Part shown: positions 44,641 to 57,422 of the stretch, piece by piece
How positions within the stretch are numbered: position 1 is the first letter of the stretch
Layout of the letters: each line of letters begins with the position of its first letter
Origin: Anagrus nilaparvatae
Taxonomy: Eukaryota > Arthropoda > Insecta > Hymenoptera > Mymaridae
Assembly: GCA_022575985.1 (NCBI GenBank)
Contig: JAKSXM010000156.1
Span: 1,426,001 to 1,490,000, forward strand
Direction: 5' to 3'
Length of the DNA: 64,000 nucleotides
The notes under the pieces: generated by a model
Database searches by the model: none
Seen by the model: the letters and a program-made list of their open reading frames with translations, nothing else
Told to the model about the DNA's origin: nothing
Translations under genes and position numbers: made by a program

Positions 44641-47225
44641 CTCTAATGGTATTTTATATTTTATGTATATTAAAGAATGTGCGAAATGGGCCAATGGGGA
44701 GAGTTGTTCTGGCAACTGTATGATTTCTTATATTGGAATAATTTATTTATGAAAATTATTTTATCTTCATAAACTAGTCCTTAAGTTTTAAGTCACATAT
44801 TTTGAGTCTGAAAAGTCTTAAATTAGAAAGATACTAATAAAAAAAATCTAATTTGAACATCATTTGTATACCAGGTCAAGATGTTTAATTAATGATTATC
44901 GCAAAAAAATGTTGTAATCAATATATAATGGCACCTAGACGTTTATATTGACGTTCGCAAAAATATTTTTATATTTGTAAATTAAAATATAAACAAATTT
45001 TGCGCAGAATTGTAGTTGAATTTATATTTTTTCAGTAAATTTGTCAATAATAATTTAGAAAAATTTTTTTAAACGGTTATGGGGATTTTAAATAAATTTA
45101 ATACAGGGGACTCGAAAAAAAGGTTAAATAAGCCATTAAAAAAATAAAAATAAGTATAAACAAATCTTTATTTACTTGTTTTATTTTCGAGGCCCAAATA
45201 TTTATTAATCAAATAAATAAATATAGATTGAAATGCATAACTCTTGGCTGCAATTACTGTCACAGTTTTGTACAGCAGATGACGCGATGAATTTCTTTTG
45301 GTGCCAATCAATACGCTGTATTCTTTACTGTGCAAATAGCCTTGAGAAACCTATGTGTGTCTTTCTTCAAAGTTATATATATGTATATCGATTTATAGTA
45401 GTTGTTATCAACAGTTAAAATAAACCTCTAGTTATAATTTAAAGCTTCGCCGGATATTGGTCAGAAGACAAAACTGTCACAAAAAGAACAATCAAATAAT
45501 AATATAATAATAAAAAATTAAAAATCAAATATTAAATATGAACCATAACAAGTTTATTTTCTATGTATATCGTTGATTGTTTATATACTCTTATAAATAC
45601 ATTTCAATTGCGAGAAAATATGACTTAAAAATTAGAAAAATTGTATATAAGAAATTTTATCGTTGAATACAAAAATTTTTAATAGTTTTCTTAATAAAAA
45701 TTATAATCAACATACAAAGATATTGCAAAAGTATACCTTAGTTACTTAGTATAAACAATGTTGCGACAATGTTGCATACGGTTGCATAAAACAAAACGTT
45801 GTGCTAACCCAAAGCAGTATAGATCATATAATATTTTATTGCAAATAATAAATAAAAGGAACGAGGAATCCGAAATTTTAGTCAGATTTGATCACGGTAC
45901 TTCATTTTGCGGAAAAATTCGGAAAATACAAACTTACGTTTTTTTAACTTCAACTTTAAGTTGAAATAACCGATAACCTTTTAAACGAAAATTTGTTATT
46001 TGGAATTTTACCAAAACTGCATATATTTTCTGGGAAATTACTTTTTTAAGCTGACTTTCTGTCTTTTTAGTCAAGTAAAATATAGAAATTGAACCCGCTC
46101 GAAAATAAAAATAGCCATTGCAATTTTTATAAACACGCCTTACTTAATCCTTATTCATATTAAAAAGAAATATAATGCATAATTCACAATTTGCATTAAT
46201 TAACAGAAAAACGTAGACTGATATAATTCTGGATATTGAATAAATGCATATAAGACGATCAAAAAAAATAAATTTAAAAAATGATAATTTATATGCAAAA
46301 AAAAGTATCAAAAATGAATTCACTTGATGATAGATAGATTTGAATAGCTTTAGATAATTAAAAATTTTTAAATGAAGAGCTTCTTGGATTAATGGGATGC
46401 AGTTTTTTTTTTGTAATATATAAAACACATTTGTGAAAGCGAATCCAGTAAATAAATGTTCAGATATATTATAAACGGGTGGCAAATATAACGAAGGGCG
46501 CGACTCATTCTTTCTTTCTTTATTATATAGGGAGAGAAAAATACCAATGACTATAATATGTATATGTCCAAGAATATAATAAAAAAAAAAAAATTCTTAA
46601 GAAAAGAATATAAGGTGCGGGTCGCCATTAACTTGACCCCCTGTCGTGTGGCCCGCGGCAACCCTTCGGTTTAAAAAAAACTGTAATTGGAAATATTTTT
46701 CCTTCTTTTTTCCTAAAAATAATTTATTAGTCCTACTCTTCATCGAGTCATCCACTTGTTCTATCTTCTCCGCATTTGTGCAGAAAAAAGATGCACGTGT
46801 ACGTCTAAATATATGAGCTTGTAAATATTATAAAATGCATTAGGACAACAGATACTGGTATTGTAATATGCTATATTAATAATTATGTAGTATATGCAGT
46901 TAATAGTAAATTATTTATTTTTCTTTACAGTCCTTATTAATGTTATCAATTTTTCAAATTTGAAAATTATAAATTTACAAAAGTTAAATACATAAAATTT
47001 TCTTTTAATAATTTATAAAAATAAGCGTGAAAATATTATATTTAATTAATATTTATTCATAATTATTTGTAATTATATTTTAAGAAAAATAGTATCAAGG
47101 ATGAAACATTTCTATTACTAACGTGATCAATATAACATGAGTGATTGGAGTACCTGCCAGATATGGTTCCTGGGCACGAGAGATAAATGTTTTGGCCAGT
47201 GCCTAAAGTTTTTCGTTTATAGTAA
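44641..47225. other. AT-rich intergenic DNA
   Basis: No gene supported. Short frames at 45233, 45758 and 46144 have no recognisable domains. A compact GC-rich patch at 46615-46672 (GGTGCGGGTCGCCATTAACT, TGGCCCGCGGCAACCC) stands alone. A TTGCGAGAAAATA motif lies at 45608-45622. Confidence 0.4.
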
Positions 47226-48198
47226 GAGTCTTTCTTTGCCAAAACAGCAATGGTGGGCAGGTCGGGTCATCGGATCGGCCTCAAATTTTCCCCATGTTTT
47301 TATAACACAAAGATAGGAAAATCCTTAAAATCGCTTAAATTTTATAGTAAAAAGAAAAGTTTTGGATTATTATTGAATATTTTTTCCTTAGCTATTCGTT
47401 TATCCCATAAAAAAATTAATTTTATTGACAGAAATTTATTTTTTTTGTTAAAAAATGATAATAATCAAAAACAGTCTTTAACATGTTACATTAGTTTTTG
47501 ACTAAAAAAAAACAAAAAAAAATTGGAATTAGTATAAAAATGGTAGTTTTTGACAGTATCTTTACTTGACCATAACTTGGTTAATTTTCATCGAAAATAG
47601 TAATTTTTTTTTTATTTAGGACTACTTTTTCCCTGGCTATTCGATTCTGAAAGCAAAAAAGTCAATTATTTTAACCCCTTATGGAAAATTAAATAAAGAA
47701 ATATTGAAAATGTGAAATTATTCTAAAACAGGCTAAAATCGACCTTAATGGCCGAAATCAAAATTTTTTTTCGGACAAATCTATGGGATTTTGGTTGAAA
47801 AAAATTTTGAAAAAAAAAATTTGAAAAAAAAAATTGCGGAAAATGAGATATTGCGATTTTTCTTAAAACGAATTTTCCCATTTTCCGGAATTTCCCGGGG
47901 TTTTTCCGAAAAACTAATGGCAGAAATGGATTTACTGAAGGTTTCCCAACATATATACTCTTTCAGAATTTTTTTTCAAGCTTATATTTATGAATTTTAA
48001 CCATTTTTCCGAAAAGCACTAACGCTGGTCGAGAGCCGCCTAATGAGTTTGATTGGCCATAACTCGGGCTGTTTAAGACCTAGAAGGCTAAAAATTTCAG
48101 GATTTTCCTATCTTTATGTTATAAAAACATGGGGAAAATTTGAGGCCGATCCGATTACCCGACCTGCCCACCATTGTTGTTTTGGCAAAGAAAGACTC
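47226..48198. mobile_element. 973-bp foldback with possible GTAA duplication
   Basis: The left arm GAGTCTTTCTTTGCCAAAAC then GGTGGGCAGGTCGGG and CGGCCTCAAATTTTCCCCAT is inverted at 48105-48198 (ATGGGGAAAATTTGAGGCCG then CGACCTGCCCACCATTGTTG). Arms are at least 100 bp and highly similar. GTAA lies directly outside both ends (47222-47225 and 48199-48202). The three open frames (47250, 47791, 48043) are short and without domains. The phrase ACTAATGGCAGAAATGGATT links the interior to the region at 44.38 kb. Confidence 0.75.
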
Positions 48199-48464
48199 GT
48201 AAGTAACATTTTTTTGCTTATTATTTTAATCTTAAGGTGTTCCGGAATCAAAAAAATTTTAAAATCAGTTTTTTTTATTTTTAACAATTTTTAACAAAAT
48301 TTATTAATTTACTTTTAAAAAAAAGTCTTATTCTCTCCGCAATAATGAATTAATCTAAAAAAAATTTAAATATTATCATTCATTCGAGACTTTTTGGAAA
48401 TTCGAAAATTTAGAATTTTTTTCGAATTTCCAATATAAATCGATGGAATTTTCTACCGGGTATT
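48199..48464. other. AT-rich DNA
   Basis: Short spacer between foldbacks with nothing recognised. Confidence 0.4.
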
Positions 48465-48645
48465 TACGCTTTTTGGGTCGTTGAATAAGAAAATGAAATA
48501 TGTTTTTACCTGAAAGAATCCAGTTGACACAATAAGCAACTTTAAATAGTTTCTATGGGTTCGTAGACATTTTCTACTAGACTACAGAGTTATAGATAAA
48601 AACAAATGTCATATTCATGTTCAACGATCCAAAAAATATAATAAA
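48465..48645. mobile_element. Small foldback, TTTTTGGGTCGTTGAA tips
   Basis: CTTTTTGGGTCGTTGAATAA is paired with TTCAACGATCCAAAAA at the other end. The inner phrase GATAAAAACAAATGTCATAT is the counterpart of ATGTTTTTACC on the left. It is the same short subfamily as 28440-28612. Confidence 0.55.
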
Positions 48646-51600
48646 AATCTTATAAAAATCCAAAACTTAATCTGAAAATTCCGACTGGCAATTGGAATGA
48701 GGAACCAATATTTGTGTTATTTTATGATTAAAAATTAAAAAGAAAAATTAAAATATATAAAGCAATCAATATTGATACAAAATATTCACAAAACTTACTG
48801 AGATAAATAATTTCAGTAACTGAAATATTTTACTAAATTATAACAATAAATAAACGTACATATAGAATTTAAAAAATTTCTTAAAATAAACGAGTCCCAA
48901 AAAAAAAGAAAAAAAAAATTACAAGCATAATTTTACAAGTTACATGTCATAATCATTATTATTTTATCTTTTGAAATCAAGACAAGTTTGTTAATTTGTG
49001 ATATTTAAAAAAAAATAATATAAAGATAAAGATAACATTAAATGATAACAAAGAGTTAAATAAAAAATATCATGAAAATTAAATGCAACACTTTGCACAT
49101 TTCTTTTATTCAATATAAAATATACGTCATGCTGAGTTTTTTACAAAAGCTTTACTCGATTATACCTTTTAAAAGTATACATTATATTTAATATATAAAG
49201 CTTCCTGTTGATTAACTAAGTGCTGTTACATATAATCTTTAAATTGATATACTAATCATACAATTATGTAAACTATATATATTGAAAATTAATTTATTTA
49301 TTATTACTTAATATTCCGTTATCAATTTGCGTGATTCGCTAAAAGTTCAGTTTTTTTTTTTTAATGAAGATATTAAGATGAATAGTAAATAAATTATATG
49401 TATCGAATGAATTTTAAATGGCTACTTATATAATTTTGTACTTTGTATAGTAGACTGGACTATATTTCGAAAACTTGCAGTTTTGAACCAAAGAAACACA
49501 ATTATTTTTTAGTTTATGTTGGAAGAAATTTCTGTAGAAAATTTTACATTTTTGAAAACGTATACTAGAGATTCAAATAATATATCTACTCTAATGCATA
49601 TTAAATTATTTATAAAATCCACAGCAAAGTACCACATGAAAGATCCATTCATAAAAAATTATAAAAGGATTTTTTGTATTTTACAAAACAAAATTTTTCA
49701 GATAAATTTTGTTCGGAAAAAAATGCAGTATAATTGGATGTGAAGCTGCTAAATAATTAACGCCAAAGAGAAGAATTTTAAATGTCACTTGAAAAATGAG
49801 CCCAAGTTCTTTTGTACATTCTTGGTTAAAAAAGTTACCTCTATATTGTAAAAGCTCATTCATAGAATCTGTAAAGTGGATGATGGTGTCACTAATATCT
49901 AAAAAACTGAACTTGAATTTCCATGGTCCAATTTTTTTAAACTTTTTTGTCCCTCATTTAATTTATTAGCTACAACGCCACCAAATTGTCTCGTATTGGG
50001 AAAGGAAGAGCTTTTTGCATATAATTTTAGGGTAAACATATTTTTAAGGTTGTTTTAAGGTCAAATAAGGTATTTTTAGGACCTACAAAATTACTTAAAA
50101 TCAAAAAATGTTTTTTCCTCTCCCAGGGGTCAAGGGAGCCTGTTGAAAAGTTCAAATAAAATGTATAAAACATTTTAGATAGTTTATTTTATTTTGTATG
50201 AAAAATTATGTCTTCTTTGTCAACATTGAAATTTGAGTCATTATAAAATAAATAAATTAATTAAGCACTGAGAAAAAGGATCTTTTTGACTTAAAAGAAT
50301 TATATAATATAACTTAGACTTAAAAATTAAGTAAGTTAATTTTCTTTTCAAATTCTAGGACTCATTTTGCAATAAAAAATTAGAATATTTGAAGCCAATA
50401 TTTTAGGGAAAATGGCTATATTTTAAAGTTAAAAGTGGTAATTTTACATTTTTTAATATAAAATTTCTTTTTTCTTATTTTTCCAAAAAAAAAAAGATAA
50501 TATTTATTAATTGTACTCAAACATATTTATGGAGTCCAGGCTAATGTACATGAAAATTTAAATATATTTGAAAGCAATTTAAGAATTTCAATAAATTTTA
50601 TTTTAAATATAATTATTTATTGTATATATAACACTAACGTTTTGCAAAACAAGTACAAAAATAGTAAGTCAGTTGCAAAATAAAGGTAAAAACAAACATT
50701 AATTTATGTATATAAAAAAAGTAAAACAAAATGAAATAAATAAAAATAAAAAATAAAATCAAAAATTATAGAAACAAATTTATAAAGATATGTAGGTCGG
50801 TCTGTTAGAAGCGTTTTAATGTCTGTTTCGCTGTATATATTCTAGATGCATTATCGAAACCGATTGCGCATTTTCACGCCGAGTCCCATTAAACTCCTGT
50901 GGCTCGTGACAGTCGATTGAATTATTTATGAGAGAATCTTTTGCATTTTTCTCGCTCTATATTATATTCAAGACACGTTGCCTCTTGTTTTATATATGTG
51001 TATATAAAGGGTGAGTATTAATTTTTTTTTTTTTTTAACCTCTCATGATCCTTCTCATAATTCATCTATTGTTTATTCGTCACGAGACAGGCTATATGTA
51101 GATTTCTATATTTATTACCGCAGTTATTTATTTATTTATTTTTTTGTTATTTACATTTTAAAAACTGATGAACTGCAATATGCTATATTTCATTAACACA
51201 ATGAGGATTGTCAGGCGCATTTGAAGATTTTGATTGAATATGTATAACCAAAATAAAAAAATATCAATGTTTGTTATGAAGAAAATATATCAAAATTTAT
51301 CTTAATGAATAAATAATTAATCTACTCTTGGATATACTTGGATTTATATTCAGTAACTCATTTTTCAATTATATACTTCAATGTTATTTATTATAATCAT
51401 ATATTATTTTAAAACTCCAGTATACAAAGCATTCATCAATAATAATTTTATTTTTATTAATTAAAATATAAATTTTTAAGGAATTTATTTGCTATGATCT
51501 GTATAAAATTTTGATTCAAAAGCATTTTTATGTTACAGTTAAGAAGACTGTTTGGTAATCAGTGATCATTCGTTAGCATATTTAGAAACTGAAATTTATT

Positions 51601-52037
51601 AACCATATTTACTTATAATAACTGATATTTTGCGTATTTTTTTAAGTATTTTGTTAAGTTTTTGGGTGAAAAACGCCACTTTTTCCAGACCAGGACAACT
51701 TGCCAAATTGAATTCTGTTCTTGATTAGCTAAGCAGAATTTTCATTTAAGTTATCTAGGTCTGGGAAAAGTATTATTTATTACCTAAAAAATTAACAGAA
51801 TACAAATTCAATTCGCCTCAAAAGGTACTTTACATGCAATTTAAGCAATTTTTTATTTTTCTCGCCATGTGTCATATAATGAACTATAACAGAAATGGTT
51901 AATATTCTGTTAAAAATATTATATTTTATTTTCTGTGAATAATTGTATACATATTGTTATTTTATTGAAATCTGATAATATTTTACTATTTTGATACTTT
52001 TTATTGATTTATTTATGTTTTTGTATTTTTAAAGACC
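48646..52037. other. AT-rich intergenic DNA
   Basis: No gene supported. A hairpin at 51676-51774 pairs CACTTTTTCCAGACC with GGTCTGGGAAAAGT, possibly a tiny MITE. The patch at 50800-50960 (AAACCGATTGCGCATTTTCA, CTCCTGTGGCTCGTGACAGT) is GC-richer and non-repetitive. The frame at 49516 has no domain. Confidence 0.4.
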
Positions 52038-52058
52038 TTAATTGTTTTAAATTTTCAG

Positions 52059-52129
52059 GACGAAATGATTATAATCCTAACGCCCAGTTGAAAGCAATGG
52101 TCAAGAAGATAAAGGCAGATAAGTTAAAG
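52059..52129 (+). other. Possible isolated coding exon
   Basis: TTTTAAATTTTCAG ends at 52058, an acceptable 3' splice site. The next 71 bases stay open, have codon-like Lys-rich content (AQLKAMVKKIKADKLK) and end at AAAG|GTAGAT, a plausible donor. Base composition is less AT-biased than its flanks. The frame stays open beyond the donor to a stop at 52193-52195. No family recognised and no neighbouring exon found, so it could be chance. Confidence 0.2.
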
Positions 52130-52195
52130 GTAGATGTAATGAAAATGAAGATAGTGTTGAAAACAAAAAAGTTTTGCACAGTTTTTATTCTGTAA

Positions 52196-53029
52196 TGTTA
52201 AACGTTTAAAGAATAAAGCCAGATTATTTGTTCTGAGAGCAGCATAAATTCCAGTCTTTAAATAGGTACAAAAATAAAAAGTCGTTAAACAGAAGTCGTT
52301 TACCAATCATTCAAATGGGAAAATTAATGCATGCAGTGATAATATAATTTATGTAATAACAAGTATAAAAAATAATGTCATGATTTCTTTTATATAACCT
52401 CATAAAGTCATTTCACTTGCGAGAAAATAATTTTATCATTGAACGTAATACTACTCAGTATTATTAAATCAGTTTAGCTAAGTAATAAAATACTGTAATT
52501 TTTAGTAGTTAGTAAAATGTTTTAAATGATCTTTGAATTCAAATACTAAATTTCAGGTTGAACAATAATTAAATTATACTTAACATATTCTTTTATATTT
52601 AATTATTTATTTATCTCTATTTAAGTAAATCGATTATTTTAATATTTGTTAAATCATAATAAAATTTAATCTCGTTTAACTGAAAAGTTAAAATTGTAAT
52701 TTTTGGAATATTTTGGCATTGCGCATTGTATTGACATATAAGTATTGAAAGAATATTACAATTTTTAAGCATAATATATCGATAATATAATTATGTTTAG
52801 TATTTACAGTTACTATTTTTAGCAAGATTATTATTATTATCATCACTTATTCTAGTAATTAAAAATTTGGCATGTATCTATTAATTTTATAACTCGTAAG
52901 GGGAGTTTCAACTTTTTGGGAAGCTAATTTGCTTCTAACTTTCAAGTCAGATTGTAGTAGTTGAAAAAAACCCAAGGCTCACAGCTTATATGAATAGGCT
53001 ACCTGGGCTTAGATATCCGTGGACAATGA
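52196..53029. other. AT-rich DNA
   Basis: No gene. It contains one TTGCGAGAAAATAA motif (52414-52430). 52950-53020 has a short inverted pair, CCCAAGGCT and GGCTACCTGGG. Confidence 0.4.
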
Positions 53030-53535
53030 TACAAGATTTGGTGCTTCTTCGTTCCCGCCCCCCGCCCCCCCCCCCCCCCTACCAAATCGTTTTTTTCACT
53101 AGGAAATTCTTCTAAACGACCAAATTATAGTTTTAAAAAAATGTTTTTAGGTGGGAAAAACACTTTTAATTGAAAAAAAAATTATTTTTTGGATTTTTTT
53201 TTTTATTGAATAATATAAGGTTAAACATATTACAATTATTTGCACCTACTCCTAGAATAAGCAAAATTCTGGGGGTCAAGAACAAACAAAGAAAAAAGCA
53301 ATTAAAACCTACCCCCAAATGCTGTACTCGCACCTACCCCTAAAATAAGCAAAATCATTAAATTTTTTTACAAATTTTTCAAAATTATTAAAAATTTTTT
53401 TACTTTAATTTTTTTTTGTGCGTTTTTCCCACCCAAAACTTATTGTTAATTTCATTTTAAGTGTTTTTAAGCAATTTTCAGCAAAAATTTTAGCGATTTT
53501 GGGGGGGGGGAACGAAGAAGATCCCAAGATTTTTA
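53030..53535. mobile_element. Foldback with poly-C/poly-G tips
   Basis: GTGCTTCTTCGTTCCC plus a C-rich run (53041-53079) pairs with a G10 run plus AACGAAGAAGATCCC (53501-53525). GGTGGGAAAAACACTTTTAA pairs with GTTTTTCCCACCC near 53422. Two direct phrases (ACCTACTCCTAGAATAAGCA and ACCTACCCCTAAAATAAGCA) lie in the centre. The open frame at 53418 is not a recognised protein. Confidence 0.65.
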
Positions 53536-55964
53536 GGCTAATTTTTAAAATACGTTGCTACCTAGTTATATATCCAGACACCCTCTGGTTTTTTCGTGTA
53601 ACTTCTGTTCAACTCCTATTAAGCTGTAAATTTTTATCATTAATTGTCTCTTTGAGATATTTATTTAACTAAAGGCTCATTTTTGGCTAAAAATGGCCAC
53701 TCTTTAAATTCCTGCCGAAATGACAGTTTCTCGAACAATTTTCTGTGAAAATAGGTTTTATTTCTAGATCTTAAAAATTTTGTACGCAATTTTGTACTTG
53801 AATCGTAAAAATCTTCAAGTAATTATTTGTCTGCATGTCTCTTATTCATTATTGTTTATTGTACGAGATATGATAATTTAATGGCAGAGACCCAATTTAA
53901 AATTTTTTATAAAAAACTGCTTTTTGATACAAAATTTTTGAAACTTATAAAACTGAATAATTTTATCAAAATTGCAAATTTTGCAACAATTTAAAAATTT
54001 GTCATTTTTAGCCAACAACAGGAATTTAATTTATTTCATCAAACTACCTATAAAAAAGCGCAGTTTATGGCTCAATAGTAGATCTTTAGAAAGAAGCTCA
54101 GTGAAGAATATTGTATATTCTTTACTTTAAAATATTTAATAAGCCTTGATAATGAAGACTGAAGGTCTTCGGAACGTGGGCAATTTACTGAAAAAATAAA
54201 GCAAATTGTTAGCTCAGAAATCAAATATTTTTATTTAATATTAAGAAAAAATGAGAACAACTGGAAGTTATTTTATTAAATTACTTTTTTGGAACTGTTT
54301 GAATTAGATAAGTATTTTAGATTATCTATGAAGCTTATTTCAGGTCCCTTTATAATAAGGTAGCATTTTTCAGAAATTTTTATCTTTTAGCACTAATAAT
54401 CAATATTATAAAATTGTAAAACTACTTAAAAAGCCTGTTATAACAATTTGCAGTAATCTTGCTATTTTAATTTTAAGATAAAAATTCTGTCAATATTCTA
54501 AAAAAAACAAAAAATATTAATAATCTATAATCCATAAATATATTTTTTGTTTCTTTTTTTACTACCAGGATTACATCTAAATCAAGTAGACCGTAAATAA
54601 TTTAAATGATGATTATTACGCAGGAATTAGGATAATAATTTAATATCATTGTTCGCATTCTTGAATATTTAATACCTTATAGCTTATATAAATTTTATCT
54701 TTTTTAATAATATACTTACATACCAAAAAATCGGTATATTATAAAGATATAAAAGTATCGAATTTCTAATTTTTGGTATAGGTATAGCATATAATATAAA
54801 AATTTTAATAAATAATAATTTTATTTTTTTTTAATAAGAAAGACATCGATCATCGTCAATTTAACGCATCAATAATTTATTTCTGATTTTGTAAGATTGT
54901 AATGTCCATGATATTATGATATTCTGGGAAAAGAAGTATCGTATTCCAAATCTTTATAAAAATATTTTTTTTTTTTTTTTGGAATTGTATTTTAAAAGAA
55001 TATTTAGTAATATATATGCGCTAATTAGAAATAGAGAATAAGGTGCACTGCTGAAATAGCTACTTATATATGTGTAGAATTTTTATTTCTTTAGTATTTG
55101 TATTAATTTTTTATTCTAAGAGTTTCAGTTTTCAGTTTCTCTTGCAGTTGTTTATTCATGATTCTCGATTTTTGACTGCAATTTCTATTTTTTGGTAGTT
55201 ATTTTAAATCCTACATAAATTTCTTAGTTTTTGCACAAAACGAATAATTTATCATCCAAAATTTTCTGTTACTAAAAAATCAGTGATAATTCCTTTAGAA
55301 TTTGACCTCTTTATCCAAAACTCAAGCGAACTGAACTAATCTGAAGATATTAAATAAGATATTAAATAAGATTTTTATTCAGTCATAATCTTTTTATAAT
55401 TTTTTTCGTTTATCTGTAATTTTTATGATAAAAAAAATTGTATTGAATTATAAAATAGCAAGGGATTTTTTATTTTAGGCACGATCACCTACCAAATTAC
55501 TGGAGGCTTTATCCTTTGTAATACTGATAAATTATGGATAAAAAATGAAGAAAATTTAATATTGATATGATTTTATGAATGAAAAAGAAGTAAACCAAAG
55601 TTTATTATTGGTTTTAGGTTATTAAACAACTTTTGGATGACAAAAAGTTCAATTTTTTGCATTTTTCATCAATTTTTTTTGAAAATCGAATACAAGATCA
55701 AATTTTAAAAAATTTTTATATCCAGAGCTTTTTTTAATTTATTCATTGCATAGGCTTGATATTTTCAGGATACATACATACCTAATACATACAGACATTT
55801 GATAGCTCTAGATGGCCAATTAATTTAATTTAATAAAAAAGTATTATGTATAGCTATGGAAGTTTTGTAGCAACATAATTCATTAAATTTTTATAATTAC
55901 TGTTAAGATACCTGGTATCTTTTTTATCATTTATTGAAAATTTGTCAATATGGATACGTAAACT
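53536..55964. other. AT-rich intergenic DNA
   Basis: Nothing recognised on either strand apart from T- and A-runs. Confidence 0.45.
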
Positions 55965-56220
55965 TTAAGAATTTCTTCTCTTGTATAGATTTGGTTCACG
56001 ATCCAAAATAGATACCTTATTTAAGTCAAAGTCATGGCCATTTATACAATGATCAGGAAATACTTTATTACTTTTATTTGTCTATATCAGTTTGATGTTC
56101 TCCTATTCTATAATGTAAAGCTCTTTTAAATTCTCCTGTATAGGATGCATTACAAATATTACATTTGAATTTATAGACAGAATTAACATTTTCCATTTTA
56201 GAAGTGATATCCTTATTAGG
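55965..56220 (-). pseudogene. Penelope-like element, GIY-YIG endonuclease fragment
   Basis: The minus-strand translation has VYKFKCNICNASYTGEFKRA followed by LHYRIGEH. This matches the Penelope-like GIY-YIG start (VYKI.C..C...YIG.T.R.L..R..EH), with Thr for the usual Ile in the YIG and Phe for Thr. After a stop and frame change near 56073 it continues DHCINGHDFDLNKVSILDRE and PNLYKRR, a recognisable downstream part of the same domain. The reverse transcriptase that should precede it is not adjacent on this strand. It is a dead fragment of a retroelement whose endonuclease cuts target DNA. Confidence 0.75.
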
Positions 56221-56649
56221 GTTGTTCACAAAAAAAAAAGTGCGCCAAAAATGTTCTTCCTGAAGTATGTTGAAGTTTAGGTGACAAAATGATCCCATAC
56301 CAATTTTCAGCTCATTTGAGAACGATTTAGGGGTCGCACCAACCCAGGGTAGCTCTCAAGTGGTTGGTTAATATCGACAATTAGTGGGAACGAAAAAAAT
56401 TTTTTCCAAAATACGTTTTCTATACTTCCTAATATGTTTTCGGTGTCGCTAAAATCGAAAATGAGATCCTCAGAGTCCGAAAATACCTTAAACACCGAAA
56501 ACACCCCTTTTTTAACCAAAAATTTTTGGATTTTATAGCGAAAATCGTATATATTTGAAACATCTGGATTATAAATTACAATTGATGATTTAAATATGTT
56601 GAAAAAATACCAAAAACTCCTTCCGTTTATTCCAACGCGCCTTCTTGGC
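56221..56649. other. Unclassified repeat-like DNA
   Basis: Moderate complexity with a phrase ACACCGAAAACACCCCTTTT that recalls foldback modules. No partner and no gene; the minus-strand 70-codon frame has no domain. Confidence 0.35.
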
Positions 56650-56812
56650 CGAGAAATGCAGGGCTTAATTCTATAACAATGTTATAAGATAGGGTTTTTA
56701 GGCAATTTTCCAAATAACGCTGTCATATTGCAATTCTACCAAAATACTACCATTTGGTCTCATTTTTTTCGTATAAGTTCTACCTTTGAAACGCCGTAAA
56801 CCGCAATTTTTC
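56650..56812 (+). repeat. Dispersed repeat B, copy 3
   Basis: GAAATGCAGGGCTTAATTCT then GATAGGGTTTTTAGG, ACCAAAATACTACC and ACGCCGTAAACCGCAATTT line up with the copies at 15620 and (reversed) 11955. An old interspersed repeat of unknown class. Confidence 0.55.
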
Positions 56813-57000
56813 ATCACCGATTCTCTCATCGCTATAGTTAGTAAATCAAATGTCCATTTTTTGCTAAAAATGACCAATTTTAAAATTTCTGCTAAAATTG
56901 TAATTAATGTGTTATAGATGGTATTATTAGTAGTAAACACGTAATTGTTATAATGTGAGCCAGATTGATTATTATTAATAATAATATTACTATATATGTT
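56813..57000. other. Spacer
   Basis: AT-rich sequence including TTTTTGCTAAAAATGACC. Nothing recognised. Confidence 0.3.
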
Positions 57001-57422
57001 CACTGTAAAAAGTAACTTTCTTATATTAACAAAAAAATTAGAACATTTCCGAAAAATTAGTAAATTTTCAAAAAAATTTGTAAATATCCGAAAAAAATCG
57101 TATATTTACTAAATTTAGTATATTAACAAAAAATTCGAAAATTCTCGATTTTTTTTGTGAATTCGCAAGAAAAATTGATAATTTACAATTTTTTTTCGAA
57201 AATTTGCAAAAAATAGTTGTAAATTTCCGAAAAATAGTTGTGAATTTACAACTTTTTTCGTAAAATCACAAAAAAAATCGAGAATCCTCGAATTTTTCGA
57301 TAATATACTGAATTTAGAAAATTTACGATTTTTATCGAATATTTACAAAATTTTTTGAAAATTCACTAATTTTTCAAAAAAATTCTATTTTTGTAAATCT
57401 AAGAAAGTTACTTTTTACAGTG
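57001..57422. mobile_element. 422-bp foldback MITE with CACTGTAAAAAG ends
   Basis: The tips CACTGTAAAAAGTAACTTTC and GAAAGTTACTTTTTACAGTG are perfect inverted partners at the exact ends. Beyond about 23 bp the interior is built of AAAAATTGTAAATTTCCGAA-like phrases that pair across the centre, so nearly the whole unit is a hairpin. Flanks are GTT on the left and TTG on the right, which gives no clear target duplication. It lies directly before the Penelope RT fragment and may have split it from its 5' part. Confidence 0.8.
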
